Source of the DNA: Micropterix aruncella
Taxonomy: Eukaryota > Arthropoda > Insecta > Lepidoptera > Micropterigidae
Assembly: GCA_944548615.1 (NCBI GenBank)
Contig: OX155980.1
Coordinates: 58,514,533-58,578,532 of the forward strand
Length of the DNA: 64,000 nucleotides
Direction of reading: 5' to 3'
The notes beneath the pieces were generated by a model that was given only the letters and a program-made list of their open reading frames with translations, had not been told where the DNA came from and did no database searches. The position numbers and the translations under genes were made by a program. Below, in pieces: positions 30,364-46,663 of the stretch (the first letter of the stretch is position 1; each line of letters begins with the position of its first letter).

Positions 30364-30844
30364 TTAATATAGCAAGCCTCTCAGTTATCACAGTTTTAAG
30401 ATTTTATGATTCTCCATTATGTTGTTTTGTCAAATTCACCTTTCATTGTCATGACGGCAGCATATCATACGTTGAATTTTAAAATCAGCGTGGAATGGGT
30501 TAGGTTCGGTAAGGGTATCTTCGGCCATACCGCTTGACCCGTATAGTGTGCTTCTAATTTGCGCGGAGCGACTAACGTCCCTCCATAATGGCCACTTTGG
30601 GCCTGGAAAAGTGCACTTTTAGTGCGGCCTTAAGCACCGACGCGAAAACCGTCCCCTAACCTCTATCGTACGTACGGCTAATGCCGCTACGCATCCCTAT
30701 TGTGTCGGAACTGCGAAGGAAACGCCCTCCATAGCATCCGTATACCATGATGATGATGTATATTGTTATCACTGAAGACTGTCATTGCACAAACTTAATC
30801 AATGTTAATGCACAATCTATTGAAATGTCACATATCTTGACGAC
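30364..30844. other. No gene recognised
   Basis: 30480-30730 is GC-balanced and looks like an unidentified repeat; no copy elsewhere in the window. Confidence 0.4.
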
Positions 30845-31568
<724 letters not shown>

Positions 31569-31668
31569 GTAGTAGTAGTAGTAGTAGATGGAGTGGGGGG
31601 CTTGTTTCCAGCCCTTGATGTCACCTAGATCTGTAAGGTCTTTTGTAACTACCCACTGTGTGGTTAGG

Positions 31669-34600
31669 TCAATTGTCAGCTAGTAGCCCGGTACTTCTTA
31701 CCAGACTAAGTAGGTCACTGACCTTCAAGTTGGGCAGATCGCTGGGTTCGAGAAAGGCTCGTCCCAGTAAACTGTGTCTTTTGGCGGCGAGCCCTGGACA
31801 GCGGCCAACAATGTGTATGCTGTCTTCAGGTTCCTCGCCACATATTCGGCAATCCTTTCTCTCAGTCAAGCCAAGGTTGAATAGATGAGCTCTAAGGGTC
31901 GTGTGTCCGGTGAGGAGACCGATGGTGGTTCTAAGGTTCTTCTTGCTCATGTCAAGTAGGGCCTTGGTTTTCTTCTGTAGTGGTTGCTCCATCATGGCTT
32001 TTGCCTGGCGACATCCCTGACTCTGTTTCCAGGAAGCCCGATGTTCCTGCTCCAAGCAGTCCCTGATGATTTTCTTACCTGTAGCGAAGGGGACCCCTAC
32101 AGCTGGCTCCACTGGGCAATCCAGTGTGCCCAGTTTTGCCAGTCTATCGGCCTCTTCGTTTCCGGGTATGCCTTGGTGACCCGGTATCCACATTAGGGTG
32201 ATTTTGTTGGATTTTCCCAATTTGTTGAGCTCCTGCATGCAGTCCCAGACCACAGAAGATTCTGTGGTGGCTTTAGCCAGAGCGTCCAGTGCTGCTCTGC
32301 TGTCAGAGCAGATGAGGATTTGTCTGTTTTTTACCTCAAGTCGACTTTGTAGTTTTATGAATTCCAATATGGCAAGTACCTCGGCTTGGAAAACCGTAGC
32401 GTATTGTCCAAGGGGGATGCTGATTCTGTGGTTGGTTTTGGGTCCGTACACGCCTGCCCCAAAACGTCCATTTGTTCCTGAGCCGTCGGTGAACCAGGCG
32501 TCTGCGTTGTGGCTTTGAAGCCACTGCGGATTTTTCCATTCTTCCCTGGTGGGGATTAGGATTTTATAGGATTTCTCTACCGAAATTTTTTTCCGTAGTC
32601 GATCCTGGGTCAGAGTGAATGGGCTTTTGTGGAGGAGGTTTAGCTCAGGATGATTGTGCCCTCCACGCTTCCACTCGCCCAAACACTTCAGTCTGTATGC
32701 TGTAAGTCTGGCGGAGTGGATGATGAGCTTGTCCAGAGGCGGGCAGCAGAGTGCCACCTCTAATCCCGCTGTTGGGGTGGTCTTCATGACGCCAGTTGCA
32801 GCCCTCAGGTAGTTACCTTGAAGGCTTTTTAGCATTTTTACTGTCTCAAGCTTTTTCACCCTGGACCACCAGACTATTGCAGCATATTTTAGTCTAGGCA
32901 GCAGTACTGCCCTGTAGAGCCATAAGGCGACCGTGGGTTTGAACCCCCAGGTTTTTCCCATGACTCTTTTGCACGTCCACAACGAGGCATAGAAGGTTGT
33001 TCTCTTGCGCTCGAGGTGGTGCTTCCAATTAAGCTTTGGGTCTAGATAGACTCCAAGGTATTTAACTACTGTAGCGTATTCTATCTCCTTATCCCAGAGC
33101 TTGAGACACTCAACGGGTTCGGGTTTGTATTTTCTGGTGAAAATCATGGCCTTAGTCTTGCTTGGATTAGCGGATAGACCTCTGGCCTGGCACCAGTCTT
33201 GGGTGGTATTAAGTGCTTTGTCCATGAGCTCCTTAAGTATTGATAAGAAGTTTCCTCTGACTACTATGGCCACGTCATCAGCGTAGCCGTAGACAGAGAG
33301 GCCTAGGTTTTGTAGATCTATTAGGAGTTCGTCTACAACGATGCTCCACAAGAGGGGGGAGATGACCCCACCCTGTGGACAGCCCTTAGCAGGGATTCCC
33401 GTGATGGAGGTGTCGCCTTGATAGACGGTCAGATTCCTATTTGATATCATACTCAATGTCCAGTCAATAATGGTCTCTGGTATTCCTCGTCTGTGCATAG
33501 CGTTTTTTATAGTTGCATATGATGTGGTGTCAAATGCTCCTTCGATGTCCAGGAATACTCCCAGAGCGTAACCTTTCGCCGCTAACTGTGTCTCTATTGT
33601 GCTCACCAGGTGATGTAGGGCAGTGTCCGTAGATCTGCCCTCCCTATAGGCATACTGAGCATCAGCAAGCGGTTGAAGAGCTAGGTGGTTGTTTTTCAAG
33701 TAGCCGTCAACTAGTCTCTCCAGTGATTTCAGGAGAAAGGAGGTGAGGCTAATGGGTCTGTAGTCTTTGGCAAAGATGTGGCCGTTCCTGCCTGCCTTTG
33801 GAATGAACGTGACTCTTGCGCTGCTCCAGGCATGAGGGACGTGTCTGAGGGCTATGCTCGCTCTGAGTACCTTTGTTAGAGGGCCCAGCAGCTGGCTTAA
33901 CCCTTTTTGTAGTAGGACTGGGTATATTCCATCCGGTCCAGGTGATTTGTAGGGGTCGAAGGTGCTCACGGCCCATTCTACTGCTTTTGGATTAACTATC
34001 TTGGCTGCAAGGGCCCACTCCCTGGGCTTGTGGAGCCTCTTGGAGTTCTCCCCTGCAGCAATTGGGTGTGACGATTCCTGGAAGCCCGGAAAGTGTGTTT
34101 CCATTAGGAGCTTCAAGGTTTCCTTGGTGTCGCTTGTGTGTCCCCCATCTGGTCGTTTAAGGCATCCCAGCTGGGGGCGGTTGTTAGAGCTGAGGATCTT
34201 GTTGAGCCTGGAGGCTTCGGAAGCTGTTTCCACGCTCTCACAAAAGTCCCTCCAGCTTCTTCGTTTGGCTTTAACAATGGCCTTGTTGTCTTCGTTTCGG
34301 GCGTTTTTGTATTCCTCCCAAAGATGTTGCGAGTTAGTGTTGTGATTTCTCGCCCTATTGAAACACCTTCTCAGCATAAGCCTGAGCTTGGTCAGCTCTG
34401 GGTTCCACCATGGGACCTTTTTTGAGAGGTTTTTTTGTTTCAAGGGGCAATTCTGCTCGTAGGCGTCTATAACGGCGTTAGACAGTGATAGTGCAGCTGT
34501 TTCTAGTTGGTCTTTGGTGTGGAATCGATTCGGAACCGTGGTGAGCTTGATAGCCAGGTCCCTATCGAATCCTTCCCAGTTGGTATTTCTAGGGTTGCGA

Positions 34601-35304
34601 GCCCACTGAATTTCCAATGAGTGCCGAAGCGTTAGATGGATCTGCCTATGGTCCGAGCCTGAGGGTTCATCTGAGACCCTCCAGTCTTGAACCAGGTCGG
34701 CCACTTCTTTTGTGCAGATCGTGATGTCCAGTACCTCCTGTCTTCTTGAGTCTATGAAGGTAGGTTCTGTTCCTCTGTTGAGGATGGTGAGTTCATTGCC
34801 TAGGATAAAGTCATGCAGGCTTACCCCCCTCGGGTTTATGTTGGAACTACCCCAGCACACGTGGTGGGAGTTCACATCGCAACCCAGAAGGAGTTGGAGC
34901 CCGCGTTGTTTCGCATATGTCACTAGGTTGGTTATATCTTCTTTCGGTGGCAGGTCAGTGGAGTCATAAGGCATGTATGCTGACCCAATGAGTAGATCCA
35001 CCGTTCTGTCTCCTGTCAAGTTGATTTTTGTTAAAACGACCGTTAGGTCATCGCCGCTGAGTTGTGGCAGAAAAGTGGCTGTGACGCCCGTAGTGACCAC
35101 GCAGGTCCTGAGTTTCCTAGTCGGTTGGGCCTTATGAATGGTTCCGCAACCTCCTAATCCACTTATAGTATCCCTAACAATCCAAGGTTCTTGGATTAGT
35201 GCTATACTTGTCTGCGCCACAGCCATGCTCCTGGTTAATATCGCCGAGGCGCTTTTGCTGTGGTGCAAGTTGATCTGGATTATGGGGACTTTTAGGTGGT
35301 TCAT
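31669..35304 (-). CDS. LINE ORF2: endonuclease, reverse transcriptase, RNase H, CCHC
   Basis: 1211 aa, uninterrupted. Residues 1-225 are an APE-type endonuclease (N12, E39 in IQEPW, D143-N145 in GCDVNSH, SDH at 217-219). Residues about 450-760 are reverse transcriptase (SPGPDGI 454-460, DYRPISL 514-520, FLDIEGAFD with D586, [11 protein letters not shown] 643-653, YADD 674-677). Residues about 935-1058 are RNase H (D940, E975, D1001, H1043 and D1053 all present). C1152-x2-C1155-x8-H1164-x4-C1169 is a terminal zinc knuckle. All catalytic residues I can place are intact, suggesting a young copy. The start ATG overlaps the ORF1 stop (ATGA), so ORF2 is probably translated by termination-reinitiation or a similar coupling. 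Function: nicks target DNA and primes reverse transcription of the element RNA. Confidence 0.92.
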   Translation of the reverse strand: MNHLKVPIIQINLHHSKSASAILTRSMAVAQTSIALIQEPWIVRDTISGLGGCGTIHKAQPTRKLRTCVVTTGVTATFLPQLSGDDLTVVLTKINLTGDRTVDLLIGSAYMPYDSTDLPPKEDITNLVTYAKQRGLQLLLGCDVNSHHVCWGSSNINPRGVSLHDFILGNELTILNRGTEPTFIDSRRQEVLDITICTKEVADLVQDWRVSDEPSGSDHRQIHLTLRHSLEIQWARNPRNTNWEGFDRDLAIKLTTVPNRFHTKDQLETAALSLSNAVIDAYEQNCPLKQKNLSKKVPWWNPELTKLRLMLRRCFNRARNHNTNSQHLWEEYKNARNEDNKAIVKAKRRSWRDFCESVETASEASRLNKILSSNNRPQLGCLKRPDGGHTSDTKETLKLLMETHFPGFQESSHPIAAGENSKRLHKPREWALAAKIVNPKAVEWAVSTFDPYKSPGPDGIYPVLLQKGLSQLLGPLTKVLRASIALRHVPHAWSSARVTFIPKAGRNGHIFAKDYRPISLTSFLLKSLERLVDGYLKNNHLALQPLADAQYAYREGRSTDTALHHLVSTIETQLAAKGYALGVFLDIEGAFDTTSYATIKNAMHRRGIPETIIDWTLSMISNRNLTVYQGDTSITGIPAKGCPQGGVISPLLWSIVVDELLIDLQNLGLSVYGYADDVAIVVRGNFLSILKELMDKALNTTQDWCQARGLSANPSKTKAMIFTRKYKPEPVECLKLWDKEIEYATVVKYLGVYLDPKLNWKHHLERKRTTFYASLWTCKRVMGKTWGFKPTVALWLYRAVLLPRLKYAAIVWWSRVKKLETVKMLKSLQGNYLRAATGVMKTTPTAGLEVALCCPPLDKLIIHSARLTAYRLKCLGEWKRGGHNHPELNLLHKSPFTLTQDRLRKKISVEKSYKILIPTREEWKNPQWLQSHNADAWFTDGSGTNGRFGAGVYGPKTNHRISIPLGQYATVFQAEVLAILEFIKLQSRLEVKNRQILICSDSRAALDALAKATTESSVVWDCMQELNKLGKSNKITLMWIPGHQGIPGNEEADRLAKLGTLDCPVEPAVGVPFATGKKIIRDCLEQEHRASWKQSQGCRQAKAMMEQPLQKKTKALLDMSKKNLRTTIGLLTGHTTLRAHLFNLGLTERKDCRICGEEPEDSIHIVGRCPGLAAKRHSLLGRAFLEPSDLPNLKVSDLLSLVRSTGLLADN

Positions 35305-35978
35305 TTTGCTGTACCTCCTTCCGTTCCCTCCACTGCGTCCGACTCCTTCCTAGGCTTATTATCGAGCAGCCTTACGGATGCCCGTGCTAGCCCACAGTAG
35401 GGTCGGAAGTTGCAGGCCCTGAGAGTGGCCAATGAGGAGTCGCTCACCAGACAGGCGAAGTGGACGCTCGAGGCATCCTTCTTCGTGCTCCCCCTAGCGA
35501 CGGCCCACCCATCGGTCTTCAGACCTGGGTTTTGCCTGTCGAGGAGTAGAAGTACTTTCTCGACAGTGAACTTGGGCTCCTCCACGTGGACCACCACTCG
35601 ATGGCGTTTGGGCAGCTCATCGACCGGCAGCACACACACGGATTCACCTTGGACGAGTAAGTCCGTGGAAAGGCTTCTGAGCCAGTTCCCCGTCTCCTCA
35701 TCTGCGCACGAGAAGACGGTTGCACCGTCCCTCTCCCAGCTGCCGGTAAAGGATGGTGTTTTAGTGCCAACAGGAATTTCCATGATGGCGTCCACAATCT
35801 TGTCCCGGATGGCTTCTATGTCGCCGGCTTCAAGTTTTTTGTCAGGGTAGCCCCTTATTATGAGGGCTAGCCTGAGGAGTCCTTTCGTGGCCTGGGCGTA
35901 AGAACCTTGGTCGGAGACTTTCGGTCTTGGAGAGTTGGTCCGCGGTGGGGCCTTCCACACACAGTGTATTAGCCACCA
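35301..35978 (-). CDS. LINE ORF1: gag-like nucleic-acid-binding protein, 5' start unclear
   Basis: The frame is open from just after a TAG near 35979 to the TGA at 35301-35303. The C-terminal 130 residues ([45 protein letters not shown]) look like the gag-like domain (DUF4780 type) found in ORF1 proteins of insect LINEs. There is no CCHC knuckle. The first in-frame ATG is at about 35783 (MEIPVGTK), well inside the conserved part, while the open frame upstream (from about 35960) looks coding ([14 protein letters not shown]). So either the normal start is missing or frameshifted in this copy, or initiation is not at AUG. The role in related elements is RNA binding and chaperoning. Confidence 0.7.
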   Translation of the reverse strand, partial: WWLIHCVWKAPPRTNSPRPKVSDQGSYAQATKGLLRLALIIRGYPDKKLEAGDIEAIRDKIVDAIMEIPVGTKTPSFTGSWERDGATVFSCADEETGNWLRSLSTDLLVQGESVCVLPVDELPKRHRVVVHVEEPKFTVEKVLLLLDRQNPGLKTDGWAVARGSTKKDASSVHFACLVSDSSLATLRACNFRPYCGLARASVRLLDNKPRKESDAVEGTEGGTAK

Positions 35979-36084
35979 CTACCCGAAGAGCACCCGGCCT
36001 CGGGTATCATCCCTCGAGCCGGGGTCCCTTCGGGCGTTCTCCTATCCGCCACCTGGAGACGCGCCCGGTTGGTGCTCAGCCGCC

Positions 36085-36089
<5 letters not shown>
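35979..36089 (-). promoter_or_regulatory. 5' UTR / presumed internal promoter region of the LINE
   Basis: About 110 nt of GC-rich sequence between the (AT)n junction and the open ORF1 frame. LINEs carry their promoter in this region; no specific initiator motif was identified. Confidence 0.4.
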
Positions 36090-39323
<3,234 letters not shown>

Positions 39324-39710
39324 CAATCGTAACGATGAAACGGAAAATTCTGGCCTAATTTGCGTTAGAACGAACTAGTTTGCGTTAGAAAGCCACGTAT
39401 CGTAAAGCCATTACACGTACACATTTTATAACAGCAACACCATTTAACTTATTTACTTGTGATTTTGTATATATTTCTTATACTGTATAACTGCAGATTT
39501 TGTATGACTTATATAATATTTAATAATATAAATAACTTTTTATTTATAGAAAGTCCGCCCAAGCACATGCTTTGCTTAGTTGGGCGACATCGGACAGTAA
39601 ACATCATTTAATAATGGAGTTTAATTTCCTGCTGTGGATTAAATATTTGTAACCCAACGCATTGTAAAGTAGAAACGCCAGTATTAATGATGCCACTGCA
39701 GGGCGAAATG
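39324..39710 (+). repeat. Dispersed repeat C, copy 2
   Basis: CGTAACGATGAAACGGAAAA, GTAAAGCCATTACACGTACA and CATTGTAAAGTAGAAACGCC; ends near GATGCCACTGCAGGGCGAAA. Confidence 0.6.
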
Positions 39711-40654
39711 CCTGTAATCAGGAGTAGTCCGCATGACGGTCACCGAAATGGCAAAAGGGTGGTATCGGATATATATGTATGATATGATCTGCGGTTAAAA
39801 TATTTAGATAATATATATAATTTAATTTGTTTTTTTTTTCTGACACAACCGTGCCACCAATAATACTTGCTAGGCTCACCTTATCACAGGAGTGCCTGTC
39901 ACATGCCTTATCACAGGAGCATAGCAAGGCGGGCTTGATTTCACTTTACTCGGCACATTAGAAAAACTAAAATTTTACATTTAATTTATGTGCATTTTAG
40001 CCTGGGTCTCAGACAGATGTATGCCTAAATTTAGATGCATATAGTAGTAATTTCTGGGTATAAAATTATATTTCTTTTGCGCTCCCGCATTTAAATGTAA
40101 TGTAACTAATAAGTAAATAAATATATACATTAATAAAAGGCTGCTGTACCTGAAGTGATTCGAATAAAATTGCAACGGATGCAAAAATGCAAACGAAATG
40201 CTACGGATACGTACGTAAAAAATGGACCCGGCTACATTTTTTGGCGACGAACGGCAATTTCATATGTAATGACCTAATATATATGTGGTTCGTACAGGTT
40301 CATATAGGAAGGTAGGTCTCCCGCCCCCCAGAGGTAGTACGCGCGAAGCATTTTCCGGTTGCCTTACCAATGATTTCCTTCGAGACCGCGATACCTTTCC
40401 GTCGCCCTACCTGCCGATTCACAATATATTTACTCACTCGCGCGAAACGCCTTTTCTGGATCTATACAGGGTGTCTCTATCAGGCATGAGTGCAGTAAAA
40501 TCAGGAAATGATCCTTCATAATAAAAGACACATAAAAACACGACAAAAATTGTGAAATTGTAATAATGGAATGTCGAAGGAGCAAAAATACTTGCAAGCA
40601 GGGATTGTCACGTCCACTAATCGGATCGGTGTCCACTTTGCATTTAACCACTGC
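39711..40654. other. No gene recognised
   Basis: A CCTTATCACAGGAG word is duplicated at about 39879 and 39906. Nothing else recognised. Confidence 0.55.
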
Positions 40655-41240
40655 TTCTGTCATCTACAACGGGTGAAGCCGTCACCCCAGGAGGTTATAA
40701 CGATATGGGATCGTTATTTCAATCTGGAGTGAACGTAGAGGACTTAGGGGCAACGGAAGTCCACCGTCTAGCTACGCCAACTCGCCCGTAAGAAGCATAC
40801 ACCTTACCGCGAGGCACTGGGATGTGCATTGTGCAAGAACAGGCCGACCTCGCGCCCTTACTACCATTTATGGCCGGACTTTGCCTGTTCAGGCGGGGTC
40901 GTGTAGTCGACCGGTCGTTTCAAGAACGCCTGACATTAGGTGAACCATGGCACCACCCCCGCTTTGTAGGAAACAGCATGTCGTTTCCAGACTCCCCCGG
41001 TCATTTGCCGGATTGCACAGTCGATTGGCTGGTGCTGCACAATGCGCAAATCGCCCAGCTGCATCCGAATAACATCACCCGGGTGAAACTGACCCACCTG
41101 CATACTCAGATGCAGGGGAAGAAGAGTCCTTACCAGATTCGAAATTCTACGTGGAGGTTACCGGATGGGTGTTAAACCGACCCAAGAACGCGTCATAATG
41201 GCTCAACTGCACGGGAACCGTTAGCAGCCGAAAAGCTACA
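40655..41240 (+). repeat. GC-rich dispersed repeat A, copy 3
   Basis: GTCACCCCAGGAGGTTATAA, CCACCGTCTAGCTACGCCAA, GCGCCCTTACTACC and GCACAGTCGATTGGCTGGTG. A 117-codon frame at 40822-41175 is not preserved in the other copies. Confidence 0.75.
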
Positions 41241-44200
41241 GGCAGACATCTAAGTTAATGATATACTGTCATGGGATACTGCCATGGGATACCAGTAAAG
41301 ATATCACCATGGAATTTGCTACCATTCCCCAGAACTATATGTAATCAGAGAATAAAAATAAAAAAAGTAAACAGTTTCATGAGCCTAAAATATCGTAGTG
41401 AATAATATCGTAGTCGTAATCGTTTTCATCCCTATTTTAAATCCGTGATATTAAAATGAATGTGGCTCGGCGGTCTCGATGACTACACTTTGCCGTGGGG
41501 GTACTTGTCACTCATCGGAGAGCCGAACTGCTATCTGCCCGGCTGGTAATTGATTAACCTGTAGGTACGGCTATTATATAGGAATTATTCGAAGCGCGGT
41601 GAGGCTATACGGGGTGGCACGCAATGCCACAATTGAAATTTGAATAATGTGTGCTCGCGCACCGTGAATTGACCATTTACGCTCATCCTGTCGCCTGTGC
41701 GAGCATGCGCGCTCCCAGCCTTACCTTCGGACATCCGCCCCCTGTTTACGGTACGAAATTCCGACAGTCACGTGAGCGCTTTGCATTTACCTATTATACT
41801 TGTACGCTGGACTGGCTGTACCTTATAAAATGACAGGTAATTTCTGTGCCAATTTGAAGCATCAAGAGCATCGTCATCGAATTTACGAGAATTATAATTG
41901 ACATTTAATTCAACATTTAATTATTTTTATTTAAAAAAAATGATTCGGCGTTATTGTATTTTCTCGTATTAATGATAAAGAAAGTATTTTAATCATGCAA
42001 AAATTTGGGTTTTATATATCAATGGATATATCTATAGATACCTACATGTTTTGAAAAATTCTTAAAGACAAACACTAAACAAGGTGTAAATTACAGTAGA
42101 AACTGCACTATCTGCCGTTACTGGCTCTTCGCGGTTAACCCAATCGCGCAATCGTGAACGCATTTCAGATGTATGCAAATTCGATTATCTGTTCGCGGCC
42201 GCAGTCGCCACGACTTGCCGCCTCCTTCCTTTATGGAAATCACATTTTGTCTGTTGTCTTCAAGTCGGAAGTCGAGTTTCTGCAACTCGAACTTTGATAT
42301 TGGCCATCGATTCCGCGGTATTCGTACTATATCCAGGTATAGACGCTGAGGATCTCAGAGTAATATTGTCCAAACTGACCTGCATCCGATTTTGTAATAG
42401 TTTTCGACCTGAAAATATTTAAAAAAATATATCGAAACCATATTTTCATTAGAAACCTTTAACATCCATTCAAAATTGATGATTTTCATAAAAAAATCAT
42501 TACAACCTTAATGAAAATGATAGTATTGTTGAGTTTTCAGATTCATTACCTAATATTTCTATTGAGAATGAAAATATTTGAAACGTTAAGGTTTTATTTA
42601 AAATGCTTTTACACCAAACTTCCATGTATTATTTAGTTATAGGATATACCAATCATATTTAAATCATAGGAATCACGAAAAAATACAAGTGATTTTACCA
42701 CAGAAAACTGTCATTAGCTAAATACGCCGAAATTTTCTATGAAATTGACTATAGATGAATTATTGATGAAAAGTTGCAAATTATTGGAATTGTAAAACAT
42801 AGAGAAGTGAAAGTTAATAAAACTTCAACAATTGAAGTAAGTCATATTAAAAATAAACAAATACTGCTAATATCAAGACTTTCAAGAGTTGAATACTATT
42901 AGAAAAACATGGTCATAAAAGTAAGTATGAAAAGTATAGACTTTGCAAATAATACGCCGAAAATAATCATATTACATCAACCAAATCACATACCAAATCA
43001 TTTTATCTGGCATCCTTTACGGCATAAGCTTGGATAACGTCTGAAAGAGATTCAATGAGCTTCTGGTTTTCGATAGAAAGGCATGGCGCAAGATCTTCGG
43101 TCTGGATAGCATGTCGATTGGCTAGGTTGGATGACTGGCAACAGAACGTACAATACCTACCATCAGGCCAGGCAGAATATTCTTCGTACTGCCTGAATCT
43201 TTCCAGGCTTAAGTAATAGGATTATCATCCGCTACACCGCCTTAATTAACAATATCGCTGAAAACAGTAACTACCATTGTTCAAGTAATTGGTGCTCGAG
43301 GCTCCATCCCCTCCTCTTTAAAGCATGTACACTGTTCACGATTCATAATATCTATTCATCGTTAATGATTGTTTATACGCTATTGTTAAAATCTTACGTC
43401 TTTTAAAAGGCGCTCGAAGAGGCCAATTATAGGAATCTTTGTTAATACGAAACATAATAGGACGTGCTAAAAATTCAAATTATAACACGTTTTTTCTCAT
43501 AAACATTAACGTAGACATCAAAAACGAAAAGAAATTCACAGTAATGATTTGTAGTATTTCTTTCTTTTTATGTTTTTTATAATATTTTAAGTTATTTAGT
43601 AACTTTATAGTAAATAATTTAGTAATTTTATTATACTAAAATAACCTGTATTCTACTTCTGAATATATTCATCATCAATTGCAGTTTAGGTATCATATTT
43701 TTTACTCTAAATGTATTAAAATAGATTTGATAGATTCTGGGTTATACCTATTCCTATTCGTGTAATCGACAAAAAAATATCTCTTTATTTCTGTTTATTA
43801 AGGAAATCATACATCTTAAAAATTATTACAATGAAGAATTGTGAAAACTTTTTAAGTAATATTAGATGCCCTTCTTCATAGAAAATGTTAAGACTAAAAG
43901 AAAAGTTTTAAAAATTTATACTTTAATAATCCTATTATATGTTGATGTCTATTATATATGCAGTTTTGCTATTTTAATAGGAATCGGTTAATGCATTTGC
44001 TGTAAAACTATCGTGGCAAGAAATAATGAAGTATTTGTAGGCGTCTGTCACAGTTTCTCCGAAGTAGATTTTTTCTCCTGCAATACGCTATTCAAATTTC
44101 GAAAAAAGTCGTTTTTTTATCAAATCCTGGACAGTACGGTGGGTGACTACTATTGTGCGAACTGCAAGAAGCATTAAAATAGGTAACACCGACCCATAAC

Positions 44201-44757
44201 ATGATATTCCAAAATAATACAATTTTTCAAATGTCTCATTATTGCACACAGAAACTAGCAGAGCGGCCATCAACTGATTTTGAAAAAGAAAATTAAATGG
44301 CTTTATATAGAAACCTAAGCAATCTAAGTAATCTAATTGGTTAGAGTGAAAAAGCGACAATTATAATACACAGGTGAAGACCTAATACACTACTGTCAAG
44401 ATGCCATACATTGTTCATATGGATAGTATTCACACCGCTTCTACCAATATAATTTATTAATAACAGTTCAGGCGTTGACTAATAACACATCATAGTTCGC
44501 AGAGGCCTTTTATGGCTGTGAATAAAGACAGCTTCGAAGATGGCATTCGGCCAATATTCGCATAAAACATTCAAAATAACAAGTCGCCGGCCCGGTTTCA
44601 TCAATGTTTAGTTAATCGACGGCTAACTCTCACATTGGCTATCACAACGTTATTGGCCGCTTCTCAAAAAAAGAATGTGATACATTTTTGAAGCCATTGC
44701 CGTAGATTACGGAGCCAAGAAATTCTTGCTTGTTTCAACGCTTCGTTGTGAAATTTA
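41241..44757. other. No gene recognised
   Basis: 41580-41830 is GC-balanced and may be regulatory. The remainder is AT-rich. A minus-strand 90-codon frame at 44088-44360 has a hydrophobic stretch but no family match. Confidence 0.5.
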
Positions 44758-44947
44758 ATGATGGGCGGGTTTATTGCCATACGGCAATCTCTTACCATCG
44801 AGCCACCACTATGAATTGTCTAAATGTATGTATGCGTATAACATATGTGTCATGTTATTGCAATCGATTTTGTCCCAACGTCAAATGTTGACCCAGTCGA
44901 GAATCGAACCCGAAACTTTACAATTTTGAGATATGCTACCGAGCTGT
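44758..44947 (-). mobile_element. tRNA-derived SINE, copy 2
   Basis: Minus strand: box A-like AGCTCGGTAGCAT and box B GGTTCGATTCTCG, spaced as in a tRNA, then a body ending GGCAATAAACCCGCCCATCA. Same family as copy 1, diverged. Confidence 0.7.
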
Positions 44948-45205
44948 GTACTTCTTCGTGCCAGACCTCTTCTTCCAGCCATTTCACCCTGAATTATTAG
45001 ACGAACAATATTGTGAATTTTGGAATGAGACCATGACATGGGCGAAGTATTCAAGTTTGCGGATCTTTATTGTTCTCAATATTTCTGTGAGCTATAGCTC
45101 AAACGGTGTAAAACTTCTTCATTCCTGACTCTGTCAACTCACCTTTTAGTATCCTCGGATAGACCCATATTTTAAAGGCTTCATGATTTCATAACATCAT
45201 ATCTG
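44948..45205 (-). pseudogene. Degenerate RTE-like ORF2 end
   Basis: Minus strand contains IKIRKLEYFAHVM, the typical IK-RKLEYFGHIMR word of RTE-like ORF2, with stops on both sides. The SINE copy 2 adjoins it. Confidence 0.5.
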
Positions 45206-45962
45206 TAAGACCAAGATCACGATGCATTATCGTTGCCTTTATTTTGGCGTAGGCAGAAGATCACAAACAAACTGTAACGCGACATACATACATGTCATGT
45301 AGTCTGCGCGACCACTTGCATTGTTGCGAGGGTTAAACTAGCGTTAACCGAGATTGGTAGAACCGGACTGCGTCTGATCGGCAGGCGACCCGGCCGCCTC
45401 GTATACGGGTTGTGGATAATTACCGATGTCTGTACGGAACAACGGCGCTTACAGCTGAAATATAAAGCCGGCATATAATTACAGATATTTAACCACTTGG
45501 CTCGCTTGTATTGGGTGTGGCGGTGCAAAAGGCATGAATTAAAAATGAATGCCTCGGCGTTAGTACTACTTGCTAATACAGGGTGTCGCGGGATCGCCGT
45601 TAAGCCGACCCACGCTATCAACGCTCGATCGACATTATCGTCGATTATTAAAATACTTTTGTTCGCCTGGATAATTGCTCTGCTTATACAGTGGGCTGTT
45701 ATAAGTAATACCATGTGGCCAACGGTAAAAAGTCATTGTGCAAAGATTAAGGATTCATCTTCTCACGCAATTAATACGCAGTATCCGTGATATTACGGGG
45801 TGGTCCGCCGTCAGTTGTCTCGATAGAATGTAACCGTGTTCTTATAGATTGTATAAGGCGTCATTATCGATCATTATGTAAGTATATACTGCCTGGACTA
45901 TACGTTAAATTTCGACGTATAGGAAGGACGTACGATACAACAGTCTTGCCTGGATGACTCAA
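45206..45962. other. Unique GC-balanced patch
   Basis: Overlapping frames on both strands at 45295-45790, none with a domain. TAAT-containing blocks suggest possible regulatory DNA. Confidence 0.35.
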
Positions 45963-46165
45963 ACATTTCACACTCAGTGACATCATTAATACAGGGTTTC
46001 CACATTACGATGCTTCCACATTACTCTTTTAATATTACGTGTAATGGCGTAACTTTTAATCGAAAATTTGACGATACATAGCGTATTTTCGTAAACATGG
46101 CGTAAAATACAGGTTTATGAGTACGACATAATTAGTCTAGCAATTTCCGTTTCACAATTGCGACT
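45963..46165 (-). repeat. Dispersed repeat C, copy 3
   Basis: Reverse complement shows ACGGAAATTGCTAGAC, TTACGCCATTACACGTAATA and CGTAATGTGGAAACCCTGTA in family order. Confidence 0.55.
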
Positions 46166-46354
46166 TGTAAATTTATTCTTTTTTATGTACTTCCTGCTTT
46201 GCTTTCCATATTTTGGTTTTGTCGTGTGTCAATTCTTTCCATTCTTCTTTTGATTTGTTAATGTATACCATGTAATGGTTAAAAGGGTCTCACATCTGGT
46301 ATTTTATGTCGGTCTTGCGATATTTAAGTAAGTCAAACATTTTGCGCCATTTGA

Positions 46355-46663
46355 GTCAAAAATGACCTCGAGAAATTCATTCTAGCAAAAGCACAGCTCG
46401 ACCAAGCCGCAATACAGGAAGTCGGTGACATAGTACTTGAGCAACCATCCAGAAGGCTGTACGAGGCACTCAAAGAACGCCTTATAACCTACGAGGATAC
46501 TGAGAACCAACAATTACACAAAAAACTACTACACGAGACAGAGTTAGAAGATAGCAAGCCATCCCAGCTACCGAGTAGAATGAACGAGTGGCGCCGACGC
46601 AAGATACCAAAGAACACGTTGATGATGATGTGGCTGGCCCATCCACCTTCAACTCAGATGTAG
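46355..46663 (+). pseudogene. Gypsy-type gag fragment
   Basis: 102 codons open from an upstream TGA to TAG at 46661: EKFILAKAQLDQAAIQEVGD, PSRRLYEALKERLI and KPSQLPSRMNEW. These match the gag capsid region of insect Ty3/gypsy elements (VAQLD, Y-ALK--LI, R-KPS-LLR-M). No flanking LTR, protease or polymerase was seen, so it is a fossil or a cut-out piece. Confidence 0.6.

Noticed and set aside
31658..35850. Plus-strand frames of 60-146 codons opposite the LINE
   Set aside because: They are antisense shadows of ORF1 and ORF2.
44088..44360. 90-codon minus-strand frame with a hydrophobic stretch
   Set aside because: Could be a receptor-like exon remnant, but I could not match it to a family or find neighbouring exons.
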